Source of the DNA: a virus
Direction: 5' to 3' (one strand)
Virus record (IMG/VR): IMGVR_UViG_3300017788_000995
Span: 1 to 60,283 of that record
Length of the DNA: 60,283 bases
The translations under genes were made by a program, and so were the position numbers. This document shows positions 32,095 to 41,143 of the stretch, piece after piece (the stretch's first letter is position 1; the number at the start of each line of letters is the position of its first letter). Below the pieces are notes generated by a model. That model did no database searches. It saw only the letters and a list, made by a program, of their open reading frames with translations, and was not told the origin of the DNA.

Positions 32095-33516
32095 TCAAAT
32101 CTTCCATTTCTCAAACTTCTTACCTTCAAACTTGCGACTGTAAGACTTGCCATCGTAGCCAGACCCGTATCCACTAGATTCATCGTCATCTTCTTCAGAC
32201 GACTGACCCGTATCAACCAAAGAATCTTGTGCTGATTGCTCTACATCGTAGAACTTCATTTTGCCACGATCTACCCCCATAACAAACTTCTTGTTGGTGT
32301 TCTCGTCTCCGTATCTGTTCTTGAGTTGCTTCACTAGCACCTGATTCAGAGAGTCTAGTTGTTCGGTGCGAATCACGGCAAACATGAAATCGGCGGTTGC
32401 TGGCAAACCAAATGATTCTGAGGTATTTTCAAGTCCAACATCGCTGTTGTTGAATCCGCCGCGGTTTGTCTGTGTTGCTGAGAAGATGGGAACATCGTAT
32501 TCTACAGCAAGACCGCGCAACTCTTCTGCAATCGCCTTGATGTAAACATAGGTGTTCACATTAGAGTTCATCTTGACACGAGAACTGGCACAGATGTTCA
32601 GATAGTCCACAAAGATGATGTCTGGCACAAACTTCTTCTTGATCTTGAGTTCATGCAGCAGATGACGAAAGTGGGCAACCGTTGCAGTTGCAGTCGGATA
32701 CTCCTTGATAATCAAATTTCCGCGCACCGATCCAACCGCTCTGGCTAGACGCTTATCGTAGGTTTCTTTTGGCAAGTCTTTCAGTTCATCAAGCGCCGTA
32801 TCCATGAGATTAGCGTCAATGCGCTCTGCAATACGCTCTTCTGCCATCTCACAGGTGATATACAGCACATTCTTGTTTGCTGTGAGGCAGGCTGCTGCAT
32901 GGTGACACATGAACATGGACTTACCTACCCCTGTTCCTGCCATCACGATGTTCAGCGTTTTGCGTGGAACACCACCCTTAGTGATCTTGTTGAAGAACTC
33001 CAAATCAAACGGCATCTTCTCTTGGGCACGGTGATAGAACTCGTACCGCTTGTCGGCATCTGCCATGTAATCGTGGCCGACTGCGGTATCAAAAGACACC
33101 GCGAGAGCATCCGATAGCAATTGTGGAATGGCGTTCTTGGTGTAGTTCTTGTCTTTGCCATCTAGAATCTGAATTGAAGCAAGCACAGCGTTGTAAACTG
33201 CCTTGTCTTTACAGAACTTCTCTGCGGTATCAATCAGCCATTTCAGATCGGTGTCTTCGTCCAAGCCAAACACTTCATTGATGAGAGAGACACATTGCTT
33301 GTGTTCGTCGCCATTCAAGCGAGAGTCATCCAAGCAAATGACCAATGCTTCTTTGGTCGGTTGAGCATTATAGGTGTCTACGAAGTTTTTGATGCAGCGA
33401 TAAACAACTTGCTCTGGCTTGGTACTGAAGTACTCCTCTCGCGTGAAAGGCAGCACAGCACGAACAAACTCTTCTCTAGTAGCCAATGCACCTAGTATGA
33501 TCTTCTCAGTTTGCAA
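32095..33516 (-). CDS. 41: Replicative helicase gp41 (DnaB type)
   Basis: The protein has 473 aa. NIVMAGTGVGKSMFMCHHAA (Walker A at 194-201), DIIFVDYLNICASSR (Walker B) and IFSATQTNRGGF (the DnaB H4 motif) identify a hexameric 5'-3' replicative helicase. The C-terminus is acidic and Ser/Gly-rich (SSEEDDDESSGYGSGY), as expected for partner binding. It partners primase gp61 and loader gp59. The start overlaps the upstream gene end by 11 bases. Confidence 0.95.
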   Translation of the reverse strand: MQTEKIILGALATREEFVRAVLPFTREEYFSTKPEQVVYRCIKNFVDTYNAQPTKEALVICLDDSRLNGDEHKQCVSLINEVFGLDEDTDLKWLIDTAEKFCKDKAVYNAVLASIQILDGKDKNYTKNAIPQLLSDALAVSFDTAVGHDYMADADKRYEFYHRAQEKMPFDLEFFNKITKGGVPRKTLNIVMAGTGVGKSMFMCHHAAACLTANKNVLYITCEMAEERIAERIDANLMDTALDELKDLPKETYDKRLARAVGSVRGNLIIKEYPTATATVAHFRHLLHELKIKKKFVPDIIFVDYLNICASSRVKMNSNVNTYVYIKAIAEELRGLAVEYDVPIFSATQTNRGGFNNSDVGLENTSESFGLPATADFMFAVIRTEQLDSLNQVLVKQLKNRYGDENTNKKFVMGVDRGKMKFYDVEQSAQDSLVDTGQSSEEDDDESSGYGSGYDGKSYSRKFEGKKFEKWKI

Positions 33517-33922
33517 GGTATCCTAACTCATTCTGTGACATGATTGGAATAGAATCTGCACCATTGTTCAAGTTGTAATCCATGATGTCTACAAGTATAT
33601 CACCGATGTATTGCAAGAATCGCTGCGAGTCAGCGGTCTTGAATCCGCCTGGGTTTTCAACAATATAGTACTCGAAACTCACACGAACACAATCATCTTC
33701 TTCCAAAAGTCGTGTGCGTCCGTAGTGATAAATCACACCTGCCCATTCTCCGTTTTCAAGGCGGATGGGAGTGAAAGGCGCCATCCTGTTTAGAAGGATG
33801 GTATACTGCTTTCCGTTTACCTCGCGTACAATCTCAGATTGGTTCGCTCTTGGCTGGAAGTTGGTTACTGTTTCCGTCTTCTCTTGATTCGGAAAGAAGC
33901 CGAGGAGAGGTTGTGTCTCCAT
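33506..33922 (-). CDS. Unknown protein in the gp40 position
   Basis: The start at 33922 ([10 protein letters not shown]) is best supported by AAAGGG nine bases upstream; the protein is 138 aa. It overlaps the uvsX 3' end by 89 bases and the helicase start by 11. [25 protein letters not shown] looks beta-rich, and the C-terminal half ([17 protein letters not shown]) is helical. In T4 this slot holds gene 40. No sequence evidence here ties it to gp40, so the function is left open. Confidence 0.6.
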   Translation of the reverse strand: METQPLLGFFPNQEKTETVTNFQPRANQSEIVREVNGKQYTILLNRMAPFTPIRLENGEWAGVIYHYGRTRLLEEDDCVRVSFEYYIVENPGGFKTADSQRFLQYIGDILVDIMDYNLNNGADSIPIMSQNELGYLAN

Positions 33923-34982
33923 CGTCAGCATCCCTTTCAACCGAAGAACCATATTTGAAATGCAACGCCACCATCTTTTCCAATTCATCCATTACCTCTT
34001 TCGTAAAGTACTTCTCAGGGTTTTCATTGATGTTCTTCTCGAAAGCCTTGCTTCCATCAGGCAATTCAATGCGTGTGGAAACCTTCTTGAAGATTCCAAA
34101 CTCTAACGCCAAGTCTAGCAAACCATAATACGGATTCAGTCCGCTATCGTAAGACACAAGCACATCTACCTTAGAATTCTCTTTGGTCAAACGGGACTTG
34201 TACAGTTTGCAATGAATGATGTTGCCGATCACCGTATTATCGGCGTCCTTCACCTTCTTCTTGCTGAGATATACGATGGTGGATGCAGCATACTTGAGTC
34301 CACTTCCACCCCCCATTTCCTTTGTAGGAATATACGCACCAACCACATCATATGTGTGATTGGTCATAACTAGCGGAATACCTGCTGCGCCTAACTTCAA
34401 AGTCAGAGTTCTGAAAGTTGCCTTTACCACCTGTGCGCGTGTCATATCGCGCACATCTTTGCCTGATGCTGTGTCTTCCACTTCTTTCTTAGTAGAAAGC
34501 ATTCCAAGCGAATCAAGAACCATCATCATGGGTCGTTGATTTGCCTTAGGCAGAGAACGATAGTTGTCAACAATCTGAATGGCTTGATGCCTAAACTCTT
34601 CTACTGTACCTACAGGAAACACGGCGACACGCTTTGGATCAACCCCTCGCGTTGTGAACATATCAGTAGTTACTGCTTGCTCAGAATCAAAGTATAGAAC
34701 CACTCCATCAGGATTGTCTGCCAAGAACTTGGAAACAATTCCGAGTGTGAAGAAGGTCTTTCCTGTGGCACTCTCGCCTGCAAGTGCAATGATCTTGTTA
34801 TCGGGAATACCACCGTACAGACTTCCACTCAACAGCGCATTGAAAGCATACGAACCTGTGTCGAGAAATCCGCTGATCTCTCCGCTGAGTCCTTCTTCGA
34901 TAACTCCAGCCAGTTCATTGCCTGATAGTTTCACCATGTTTCGCAGAAAATCACCACCACCAGTTTGCTTTGGAACGCTCAT
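33834..34982 (-). CDS. uvsX: Recombinase UvsX (RecA type)
   Basis: The protein has 382 aa. [13 protein letters not shown] holds the Walker A loop (69-76). [15 protein letters not shown] holds Walker B, and [16 protein letters not shown] and [17 protein letters not shown] are RecA-fold blocks. It forms strand-exchange filaments for recombination-dependent replication with gp32 and gp46/47. AGGAGAA is before the ATG. The C-terminus is acidic and polar ([12 protein letters not shown]). Confidence 0.95.
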   Translation of the reverse strand: MSVPKQTGGGDFLRNMVKLSGNELAGVIEEGLSGEISGFLDTGSYAFNALLSGSLYGGIPDNKIIALAGESATGKTFFTLGIVSKFLADNPDGVVLYFDSEQAVTTDMFTTRGVDPKRVAVFPVGTVEEFRHQAIQIVDNYRSLPKANQRPMMMVLDSLGMLSTKKEVEDTASGKDVRDMTRAQVVKATFRTLTLKLGAAGIPLVMTNHTYDVVGAYIPTKEMGGGSGLKYAASTIVYLSKKKVKDADNTVIGNIIHCKLYKSRLTKENSKVDVLVSYDSGLNPYYGLLDLALEFGIFKKVSTRIELPDGSKAFEKNINENPEKYFTKEVMDELEKMVALHFKYGSSVERDADDGDTTSPRLLSESREDGNSNQLPAKSEPI

Positions 34983-35239
34983 GCTGTTTCTCCTGTCTGT
35001 TTGAGTTCTTGAATACTAAGTTTAAGTCGTACACCGTCTTCAACCGCCTGATTGAAGCGATCAATGTTTGATGTTTTGGAGTTTAGAAGTTCCTTCACCA
35101 ATGCTTTATTTGCTACCGATGCACTCTCCAATGTATGTAGAATGAAATCGTGTGCGTTCTGTGTTAAACGAACACAGCGAGTTGGATTGTTGTTCCAATC
35201 CTTTGCCCATTCAAAGTTTGAGTCAAGGTTTGGCATCAT
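34979..35239 (-). CDS. Small helical protein between methyltransferase and uvsX
   Basis: The protein has 86 aa, with overlaps of ATGA type at both ends. [15 protein letters not shown] and [20 protein letters not shown], then a Lys/Glu helix. Two helices are likely, and no motif is recognised. Coupling to uvsX suggests a recombination or regulatory accessory role; that is inference from position. Confidence 0.55.
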   Translation of the reverse strand: MMPNLDSNFEWAKDWNNNPTRCVRLTQNAHDFILHTLESASVANKALVKELLNSKTSNIDRFNQAVEDGVRLKLSIQELKQTGETA

Positions 35240-36453
35240 TCCATTAGGTTCTCCAACGAAGCAGGCTTAGACTCAAGCACTTCGCTGAGTCTTCTATCTG
35301 CAATCTTACAGTAGTCTGCATTCAAGTCAATACCAATAAACTTGCAGTCTTCCAACAAAGCACCTTTACCCGTGCTGCCGCTGCCCATGAATGGATCAAG
35401 AACAGTTCCTCCCTTGGCGCACACTAGACGCACAAGATGGCGCATGAGTTCTGTTGGCTTTACAGTTGGGTGATCGTTTCCTTCTCCACGATCCGCCTTG
35501 GATATCTTGGCACAATAGAAGAAGCGAGCGGCGGAGCCAATTGACTCATCGCTGCCGCTAGTTTGGCATTTGGTGGGGTTGCCGTTGTTGTTGAAGGGCC
35601 GGGCACCCGCCGTGCGATTCCATGTTCCGCCCTTTACATTGTTCGGGAACATCTCCACCACCTCGTCGCTGCCGTCGTGGATCAGGTTCGCGGGCCAGCG
35701 GCCTTGTGTTGGCATCTCTCGCTTGATGGCTTTCTCTTTGTCGTGGATACCTGCTGCGAACGGACTGCCCCCAACGTAATTCGTTCCCTGATACCCTCGT
35801 TTGTTTGCATCATTCACCCAATCAGCCTCCACCCTGCACCCGTCCACATTGATCGCACCCGTGCCGTACTTCTGCACATTCTCTGCTACAGTTCCTTCTA
35901 ATGGCTTTCGCGCCATGCAAATGGGTTCGCACGATGGCTTCAACGCCGTTCCCCATCCTTCCCATTGCTTTGCTGCATCAGTTGTTGCCTTGGTAACAGG
36001 AATCTCAGCGCCTTTCTGAACAATTCCCACACCACCACGCGCAAATCCACCGTGTCCCTGATTGTCTTCCACGGTGACGCCACGGGAGTATCCGACAACT
36101 TCTCGCTCGGCTCCTGCTGCCTTGTCGATTGCTTTGCTGACATCAAGTGACTTGGGAAAGGTCTTGCTGCTGACCCATGTAACGATATCGCGTACTTCCC
36201 ATCCCGCATCTTCAATCGCGGCAGCAAGTCGATGGTATGTACGAGTTCCGCTGAATGCAAGCAGATACGCTCCTGGCTTGGCAACTCTAAGTGCTTCAAC
36301 CCAAAAGTCTTTACCAGGCACACCGCGATCCCATTCATTGCCCATGAACTCTATGCCATACGGAGGATCACATACAATAGCATCCACGCTGTTCGCGGGA
36401 AGTTTATGCATTTCATCCAAGCAGTTGCCGTTAATTATAGTAAAGTCGCTCAT
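35236..36453 (-). CDS. Site-specific DNA methyltransferase, copy 1
   Basis: The protein has 405 aa. The DPPYGIEFMGNEWD block near residue 30 is motif IV (DPPY) of amino-methyltransferases (N6-adenine or N4-cytosine). DPFMGSGSTGKGALL near the C-terminus is motif I, giving a beta-class order. A ~180-residue central part holds the target-recognition region. The ends are almost identical to copy 2 (36450-37769) but the middle differs. The C-terminus ends [11 protein letters not shown]. Start overlaps copy 2's stop as ATGA. No cognate nuclease is adjacent. Confidence 0.85.
   Translation of the reverse strand: MSDFTIINGNCLDEMHKLPANSVDAIVCDPPYGIEFMGNEWDRGVPGKDFWVEALRVAKPGAYLLAFSGTRTYHRLAAAIEDAGWEVRDIVTWVSSKTFPKSLDVSKAIDKAAGAEREVVGYSRGVTVEDNQGHGGFARGGVGIVQKGAEIPVTKATTDAAKQWEGWGTALKPSCEPICMARKPLEGTVAENVQKYGTGAINVDGCRVEADWVNDANKRGYQGTNYVGGSPFAAGIHDKEKAIKREMPTQGRWPANLIHDGSDEVVEMFPNNVKGGTWNRTAGARPFNNNGNPTKCQTSGSDESIGSAARFFYCAKISKADRGEGNDHPTVKPTELMRHLVRLVCAKGGTVLDPFMGSGSTGKGALLEDCKFIGIDLNADYCKIADRRLSEVLESKPASLENLME
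35297..35390. repeat. 94-bp direct repeat, matches 36511-36604
   Basis: Offset is 1214 bases, with about one mismatch. Both copies encode the C-terminal SAM-binding block of the two methyltransferases (DPFMGSGSTGKGALLEDC region). With the 136-bp repeat it frames a divergent central cassette. Confidence 0.9.
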
Positions 36454-36472
36454 CCGAATAAACCCTCCAATG
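36337..36472. repeat. 136-bp direct repeat, matches 37653-37788
   Basis: Offset is 1316 bases, with only about four mismatches. Each copy covers the end of the upstream gene (encoding LEGLFG and the stop) plus the first ~115 bases of a methyltransferase. The right copy starts in copy 2 and ends in polymerase; this one starts in copy 1 and ends in copy 2. Confidence 0.9.
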
Positions 36473-37769
36473 AAACAGGCTTAGACTTCACAACATATGT
36501 GAGTCGTTTGTCTGCAATCTTACAGTAGTCTGCATTCAAGTCAATACCAATGAACTTGCAGTCTTCCAACAAAGCACCTTTACCCGTGCTGCCGCTGCCC
36601 ATGAACGGGTCGAGGACCACGCCGCCGGGCGGGCAGACGAGGCGGCAGAGGTAGCGCATCAGATCGGTGGGCTTGACGGTGGGATGATGGTTGCGGCGGT
36701 AAATGCGCGCCTTCTCTCCCGTGTAGACAATCTTGCACCCGCAAGCGTATGTATTCTCTCCGCTCTTATTGCTTTCGCCGTGTTCAGGGCATCTACCCGC
36801 CTTGCCTTGCGAAAACTCGATTGAGCCACGCTCCTCCAGCCCCTCGCACCCCTCATCGCGGTCGCGCTTGTTCGCCTTCGCGCAGTAGAAGAAGCGAGCG
36901 GCGGAACCTGCGCCTCCGTAGCCAAGATGCGGAAAGGTTCTTTTCACGCCTTGTTGAAAACATCCAACTTTGTCGGTGCCGCCCGCCCACCCATCCTTTG
37001 ACTGCGGAAACAGGCCCTCCACCTCATCGCTGCCGTCGTGGATCAGGTTCGCCGGCCAGCGGCCAGCGGGAGATCCCGGCTGCCAGCCATCGCCCGACTC
37101 ATAGCCGCTAGCGAACCCGCTTGCCCCGCGTGCGCCGCCGCCAAACCTATCCTCCGTCCCCACCCTGCACCCGTCCACATTGATCGCACCCGTGCCGTAC
37201 TTCTGCACATTCTCCGCGACCGTGCCGATCAGCGGCTTGCGAGCGACAGTGATCGGCTCCATCGCAGGCTTGAGCGCGGTTCCCCATCCCGCCCATTGCT
37301 TTGCTGCATCGGTGGCGGGGACGGTCAGATTACTGCCTCCAACGCCACCCTGTAATCCGTAATCCGCCATTCCATTGTTCCTGCACTCTCGGTCGTTCGG
37401 ATTCTTTCCCACCACCTCGCGTTCCGCTCCCGCCGCCTTGTCAAACGCCTTGCTTACATCCAACGACTTCGGGAAGCCGCTGCCGTACACCCACGCGATC
37501 ATGTCGCGGATGTCGAAGCCTGCATCTTCGATGTTGACCGCCATGCGGTGTTGCGTGCGCGTACCCGCGAACGCGAGCAGATGTCCGCCTGGCTTCAGTA
37601 CGCGCAGGCATTCGCGCCACACATCAACGCTCGGCACCTCGTAATCCCATTTATTGCCCATGAACTCTATGCCATACGGAGGATCACATACAATAGCATC
37701 CACGCTGTTCGCGGGAAGTTTACGCATTTCATCCAAACAGTTACCGTTAATTATAGTAAAGTCGCTCAT
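36450..37769 (-). CDS. Site-specific DNA methyltransferase, copy 2
   Basis: The start at 37769 overlaps the polymerase stop as ATGA; the protein is 439 aa. The DPPYGIEFMGNKWD motif IV and DPFMGSGSTGKGALL motif I match copy 1. The middle has many Gly-rich and Cys-containing segments (GGGARGASGFASG, YACGCKIVYTGE) and is clearly more GC-rich than the flanks. The C-terminus is VSLEGLFG, nearly the same as the DNA polymerase tail (ATLEGLFG). This suggests clamp binding or recombination at that site. Target site is unknown. Confidence 0.85.
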   Translation of the reverse strand: MSDFTIINGNCLDEMRKLPANSVDAIVCDPPYGIEFMGNKWDYEVPSVDVWRECLRVLKPGGHLLAFAGTRTQHRMAVNIEDAGFDIRDMIAWVYGSGFPKSLDVSKAFDKAAGAEREVVGKNPNDRECRNNGMADYGLQGGVGGSNLTVPATDAAKQWAGWGTALKPAMEPITVARKPLIGTVAENVQKYGTGAINVDGCRVGTEDRFGGGARGASGFASGYESGDGWQPGSPAGRWPANLIHDGSDEVEGLFPQSKDGWAGGTDKVGCFQQGVKRTFPHLGYGGAGSAARFFYCAKANKRDRDEGCEGLEERGSIEFSQGKAGRCPEHGESNKSGENTYACGCKIVYTGEKARIYRRNHHPTVKPTDLMRYLCRLVCPPGGVVLDPFMGSGSTGKGALLEDCKFIGIDLNADYCKIADKRLTYVVKSKPVSLEGLFG

Positions 37770-40306
37770 CCGAATAAACCCTCCAATGTTGCTTTGCGTT
37801 CGTGACTCCATCCAACAGTTTCCAAGATGGTCTTTAGTGGTTCCAAGAACGCCTTGTCGAACTGCATATCATAGTCGATAAATCGTTCAAGGTCAAGTTC
37901 CTTCGGAAGATAATCGGGGAATGCAATCACATTCTCTCCAAGTGGATTTGGCACACGCAGATGAATATACTTGATCTTGTCATGGTTGGAAATCTGCTTG
38001 TATTTACGGGTGAGTTTGCGATTCTTCAGCGCCTGATTCCAGACCAACGATGCTCGCACTTGCAGAGGAGTACACTTTTTGTACACCGATGCTGAGTCTG
38101 CGTACTTGTCCATTCCCTTCACTCCGCGAGGAAAGGCGATTGATTGCGGAGGCATACCATTGAACTCTGCGCGGAACGATTCAATGTGCTGAATCACTGT
38201 TTCCTGATCTGTGGTGAGAATCAGATTGATGGCTTTGGTCAAGGCATCACGCACCACCTGTGGTGTAGAAGAACGAGTGGTTTCGATGCCCATGATCTTG
38301 AGAGCAGGCTTGGCGTATCGCACACCCTCAGAGTCATGCACATTCAGAATGTACCGCTTCTTGGCAGTCCAAATGCCTGAGTCAGCGATCACCTCGCGCT
38401 TCATCACCATCTTGTTGGCGTAAGCATTCATGTACTTCGCCAACTCATCGTACTGCGCTTCAATGTACGGTTCGATCTTGTCTTCCACGCACTTGTGCAA
38501 GAAGTTCACGATCTTGGTGGTGTCGGTGCCATTTGGGAACACACGCTTCACAAGCGCACCCATGCGAAGGTATATGGAGTCTGTGTCTGAGGCAACCACA
38601 TAGTCTACACCTGTGGTCTTCAGCAATTCATTCATGTACTTGTTCAGCGCATTCTCAATCCATCTGATGCTAAGTTGTCCCGAAAGAGTGATTGCTTCTG
38701 CTTGCCTGATATCGAAGAATCGGAAGTATTCGTTACCTAGAGCGCCGTAAGCGGAGTTCAGCGCAATCTTCAAAGCCATCTGTTTGGTAGAGTGGTATGC
38801 AATCTGATTGTCGCACTCGCGTTTCTGCTTGGGATCGGTTAGCGTTTCCTTGTGCTTCTTGGCGTGGATCATGGCGGTCTTTGCTGCCTTGCGATCCTCA
38901 TACATTCGATCCATGAGTGCAGGCAAGAATCCCTGCCGATCCTTGCGGAAGCATTGACCGTTCGCAGCCATTGCAACTCCAAGTCCAGGCAGATGCGTTG
39001 TGTCCACCTTGTGGTGCAGCAGATCATCCACCGTGTTTCCTTTGCCCATTCCAATGCGATCCACGATGGTGTCAGGAGAGATGTTGTACTGCATAATGAG
39101 GTGTGGGTATAGCGAGTTCAAGTCAAGCGATACCACCCAATCATGGCGACCAAACAACGGTTCCTTCACATAAGCGCCAGCGTACTGGAAGTCCTTGCGC
39201 GAGTCCTTCTTCATGGGAATCACGGTATTGTGATCCATGAGGTACGAATGAATCAGACAGTCCCATGTACGAACCTGCGAGAACACATCTTCGTAGTTGC
39301 ACTTGGCAAGATACGCAATCGACAGTTGCAGTTCGATGAGTTTCAGTTTGTCGTCCAGGCGCCGAACAAGCGCAACATCCTTGATGTTGTACTCCACGAA
39401 TCGCTTGAAGTTCTGCTTGTAGAAGTCAGTCATGTTGCCGTACTCCTCGTAGGACAACTTGCGCTCGTCCAGTTCCACAAACGCGATATGGTCAAGTTTG
39501 TAACTCTCTTGATTGGTGAAGGTGTACTGCTTGTACAACTCAAAGTAGTCTAGTGACGAGATGCCCACCAGTTCATAGCACACAGTCTCACGCTGCTTGA
39601 TGACCACGCGTTTCTCTTTGATCTTGCGCCAAGGAGACAATCTAACCACCTCTCGGTCGCCCAACACACGCACAATGCGATTGTGTAGATAAGGCAGGTC
39701 AAAGAAGCGAGTGTTCCATCCCGTGATTACATCAGGAGGATTCTGTTCCCAATGCTCCAAGAACGATTCAAGCAAGTCTTCCTCTCGCTTGAATGTGTGC
39801 AGTTCTACGGGAGCATCCGCGTCCAAGTCTCCCGCGATATCACCCAATGCCCAACAATGGTAGCGATCCTTGCGCCAGAGCGTGATGACATTGATCTGCT
39901 CGTTTGGGTCTTCGGGAATTGGAAAGCCTGACTCGCAAGTGGTTTCAATGTCAATCACGGTCACATCAATATGATCGATAGACCACGCGATATCTTTCTT
40001 CCAATGCTGGCGAGTATAGTCATAGGCAAACTGATACTGGTACTGAGTGTTACCGTAAATCTCGAATCCTTGCACGCCTTGGTACTGATCCAAGAACTCT
40101 TTGCAATCACGCATGGTTCCAGGCATCACAGGTTCCACTCGCTTACTATTCACCGTGCTATGCTTGGTGTTTGGTTTGTTGGAAGGCACCCACAGCGTGG
40201 GTTGGTATTCTATTGCCTCGTTAAAGCGCAATCCTGTTGCGGAGTCTACCCCGCGCAACAGGATGCGATTGCCAAGCAGCGAAATGTTGGTGTAGTATTT
40301 GCTCAT
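37766..40306 (-). CDS. 43: Family B DNA polymerase gp43
   Basis: The protein has 846 aa. The 3'-5' exonuclease Exo I is DIETTCESGFP (about residue 98), and Exo II is GWNTRFFDLPYL. The polymerase motif A is SLDLNSLYPHLIMQYNISP, motif B KIALNSAYGALGN, and motif C DTDSIYLRMG. The C-terminus KATLEGLFG is the clamp-binding peptide position of T4-type polymerases. It copies phage DNA with clamp gp45 and loader gp44/62. The promoter -10 ends eight bases before the ATG, so the mRNA is likely leaderless. Confidence 0.95.
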   Translation of the reverse strand: MSKYYTNISLLGNRILLRGVDSATGLRFNEAIEYQPTLWVPSNKPNTKHSTVNSKRVEPVMPGTMRDCKEFLDQYQGVQGFEIYGNTQYQYQFAYDYTRQHWKKDIAWSIDHIDVTVIDIETTCESGFPIPEDPNEQINVITLWRKDRYHCWALGDIAGDLDADAPVELHTFKREEDLLESFLEHWEQNPPDVITGWNTRFFDLPYLHNRIVRVLGDREVVRLSPWRKIKEKRVVIKQRETVCYELVGISSLDYFELYKQYTFTNQESYKLDHIAFVELDERKLSYEEYGNMTDFYKQNFKRFVEYNIKDVALVRRLDDKLKLIELQLSIAYLAKCNYEDVFSQVRTWDCLIHSYLMDHNTVIPMKKDSRKDFQYAGAYVKEPLFGRHDWVVSLDLNSLYPHLIMQYNISPDTIVDRIGMGKGNTVDDLLHHKVDTTHLPGLGVAMAANGQCFRKDRQGFLPALMDRMYEDRKAAKTAMIHAKKHKETLTDPKQKRECDNQIAYHSTKQMALKIALNSAYGALGNEYFRFFDIRQAEAITLSGQLSIRWIENALNKYMNELLKTTGVDYVVASDTDSIYLRMGALVKRVFPNGTDTTKIVNFLHKCVEDKIEPYIEAQYDELAKYMNAYANKMVMKREVIADSGIWTAKKRYILNVHDSEGVRYAKPALKIMGIETTRSSTPQVVRDALTKAINLILTTDQETVIQHIESFRAEFNGMPPQSIAFPRGVKGMDKYADSASVYKKCTPLQVRASLVWNQALKNRKLTRKYKQISNHDKIKYIHLRVPNPLGENVIAFPDYLPKELDLERFIDYDMQFDKAFLEPLKTILETVGWSHERKATLEGLFG

Positions 40307-40314
40307 GGTTCATA

Positions 40315-40342
40315 AGCATAGCACATATTCAGCACTATGCAA
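40315..40342 (-). promoter_or_regulatory. Sigma70-type promoter for DNA polymerase
   Basis: On the minus strand: TTGCAT (40342-40337), 16 bases, TATGCT (40320-40315). Only eight bases separate the -10 from the ATG, giving a leader of about 0-2 bases. It falls in the 37-base gap before the lysozyme gene. Confidence 0.65.
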
Positions 40343-40343
40343 G

Positions 40344-41075
40344 TCACTTCATATTTTGTTTTACCCGTTTCCAATACTCAAGGGTTTCAGACTTGCGGTG
40401 TCCTTGTGGCCCTCCATTATGGATACGGGCAAGAGTTTCATCTGACGCCCCGCTTGGAGCGTATCGTGCCATATACAGCAACACAATCTTTTTGGCGTAA
40501 ACTGGATTCCAACAATCTTCATATCGTCCTCCGATGAAACTTGGGATACCTTTGCATCTATCACATTGTTCAACAAACCGTTTGTTCATGTCTCGAATGC
40601 AACCACATCCCCGCCGCTGCGTTTCTCTGTAATCGTAATCTACAGCATCCTTCCAGTATGCCCAATGAATCTGAAATATACCAATTGCTTTGCCGTCATC
40701 TCCAACTGCATTGGGATCGTTGTCAGATTCAACCTTGGCAATGGCACGAAGCAACTCCTCCGATGGCACAGATATTTGTTTTGGATATTTGCGCCAGGTA
40801 TTGTGCATTACCCCCGCGCTCAAATGGTTTGGATCCTTCTTGCAACCATTGAATGGCGGCACAGGACAGCGGGGCGGAAGTGACCGCCACTCCCAAAGTG
40901 TCGGATGCTCGCTACTACTTTCGCTATTACTAGCGGAGTTACACAGGGTACAGCAATTGCATCCGCTGCCAATAGCCTCAAAGAGTGGGCATACGAGAGC
41001 AACAGAGGGTGCAGACCAAGAAACGAAAACAACGGCAAACAGGGAAACTGATGCAAAGAAAAGTTGGCGAATCAT
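40344..41075 (-). CDS. Secreted lysozyme / lytic transglycosylase with signal peptide
   Basis: The protein has 243 aa. Residues 1-26 are a signal peptide (MIRQLFFASVSLFAVVFVSW then SAPSVA). ELLRAIAKVESDNDPNAVG gives the catalytic Glu at 116, followed by AIGIFQIHWAYWKD. The end, LARIHNGGPQGHRKSETL and YWKRV, is the i-type lysozyme/destabilase ending. Many cysteines suggest disulfides, so it acts in the periplasm on peptidoglycan. A signal peptide means export by the host Sec system, without holin release. A perfect sigma70 promoter ends six bases before the ATG. Confidence 0.75.
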   Translation of the reverse strand: MIRQLFFASVSLFAVVFVSWSAPSVALVCPLFEAIGSGCNCCTLCNSASNSESSSEHPTLWEWRSLPPRCPVPPFNGCKKDPNHLSAGVMHNTWRKYPKQISVPSEELLRAIAKVESDNDPNAVGDDGKAIGIFQIHWAYWKDAVDYDYRETQRRGCGCIRDMNKRFVEQCDRCKGIPSFIGGRYEDCWNPVYAKKIVLLYMARYAPSGASDETLARIHNGGPQGHRKSETLEYWKRVKQNMK

Positions 41076-41081
41076 GCGCTT

Positions 41082-41109
41082 ATTATATCATCGATCCAAG
41101 ATCAGTCAA
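41082..41109 (-). promoter_or_regulatory. Consensus sigma70 promoter for the lysozyme gene
   Basis: On the minus strand: TTGACT (41109-41104), 16 bases, TATAAT (41087-41082). Six bases separate the -10 from the ATG, so the transcript would start at the ATG itself (leaderless). Confidence 0.85.
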
Positions 41110-41143
41110 GCCAGTTAGTAGATTCTTTATAAACCAGGCATAC

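Noticed and set aside
35236-37769. Restriction-modification system
   Set aside because: Two methyltransferases are present but no adjacent restriction endonuclease; they look like orphan phage methyltransferases.
36337-37788. Insertion sequence flanked by direct repeats
   Set aside because: No transposase and no terminal inverted repeats; the repeats are the conserved ends of two methyltransferase genes.
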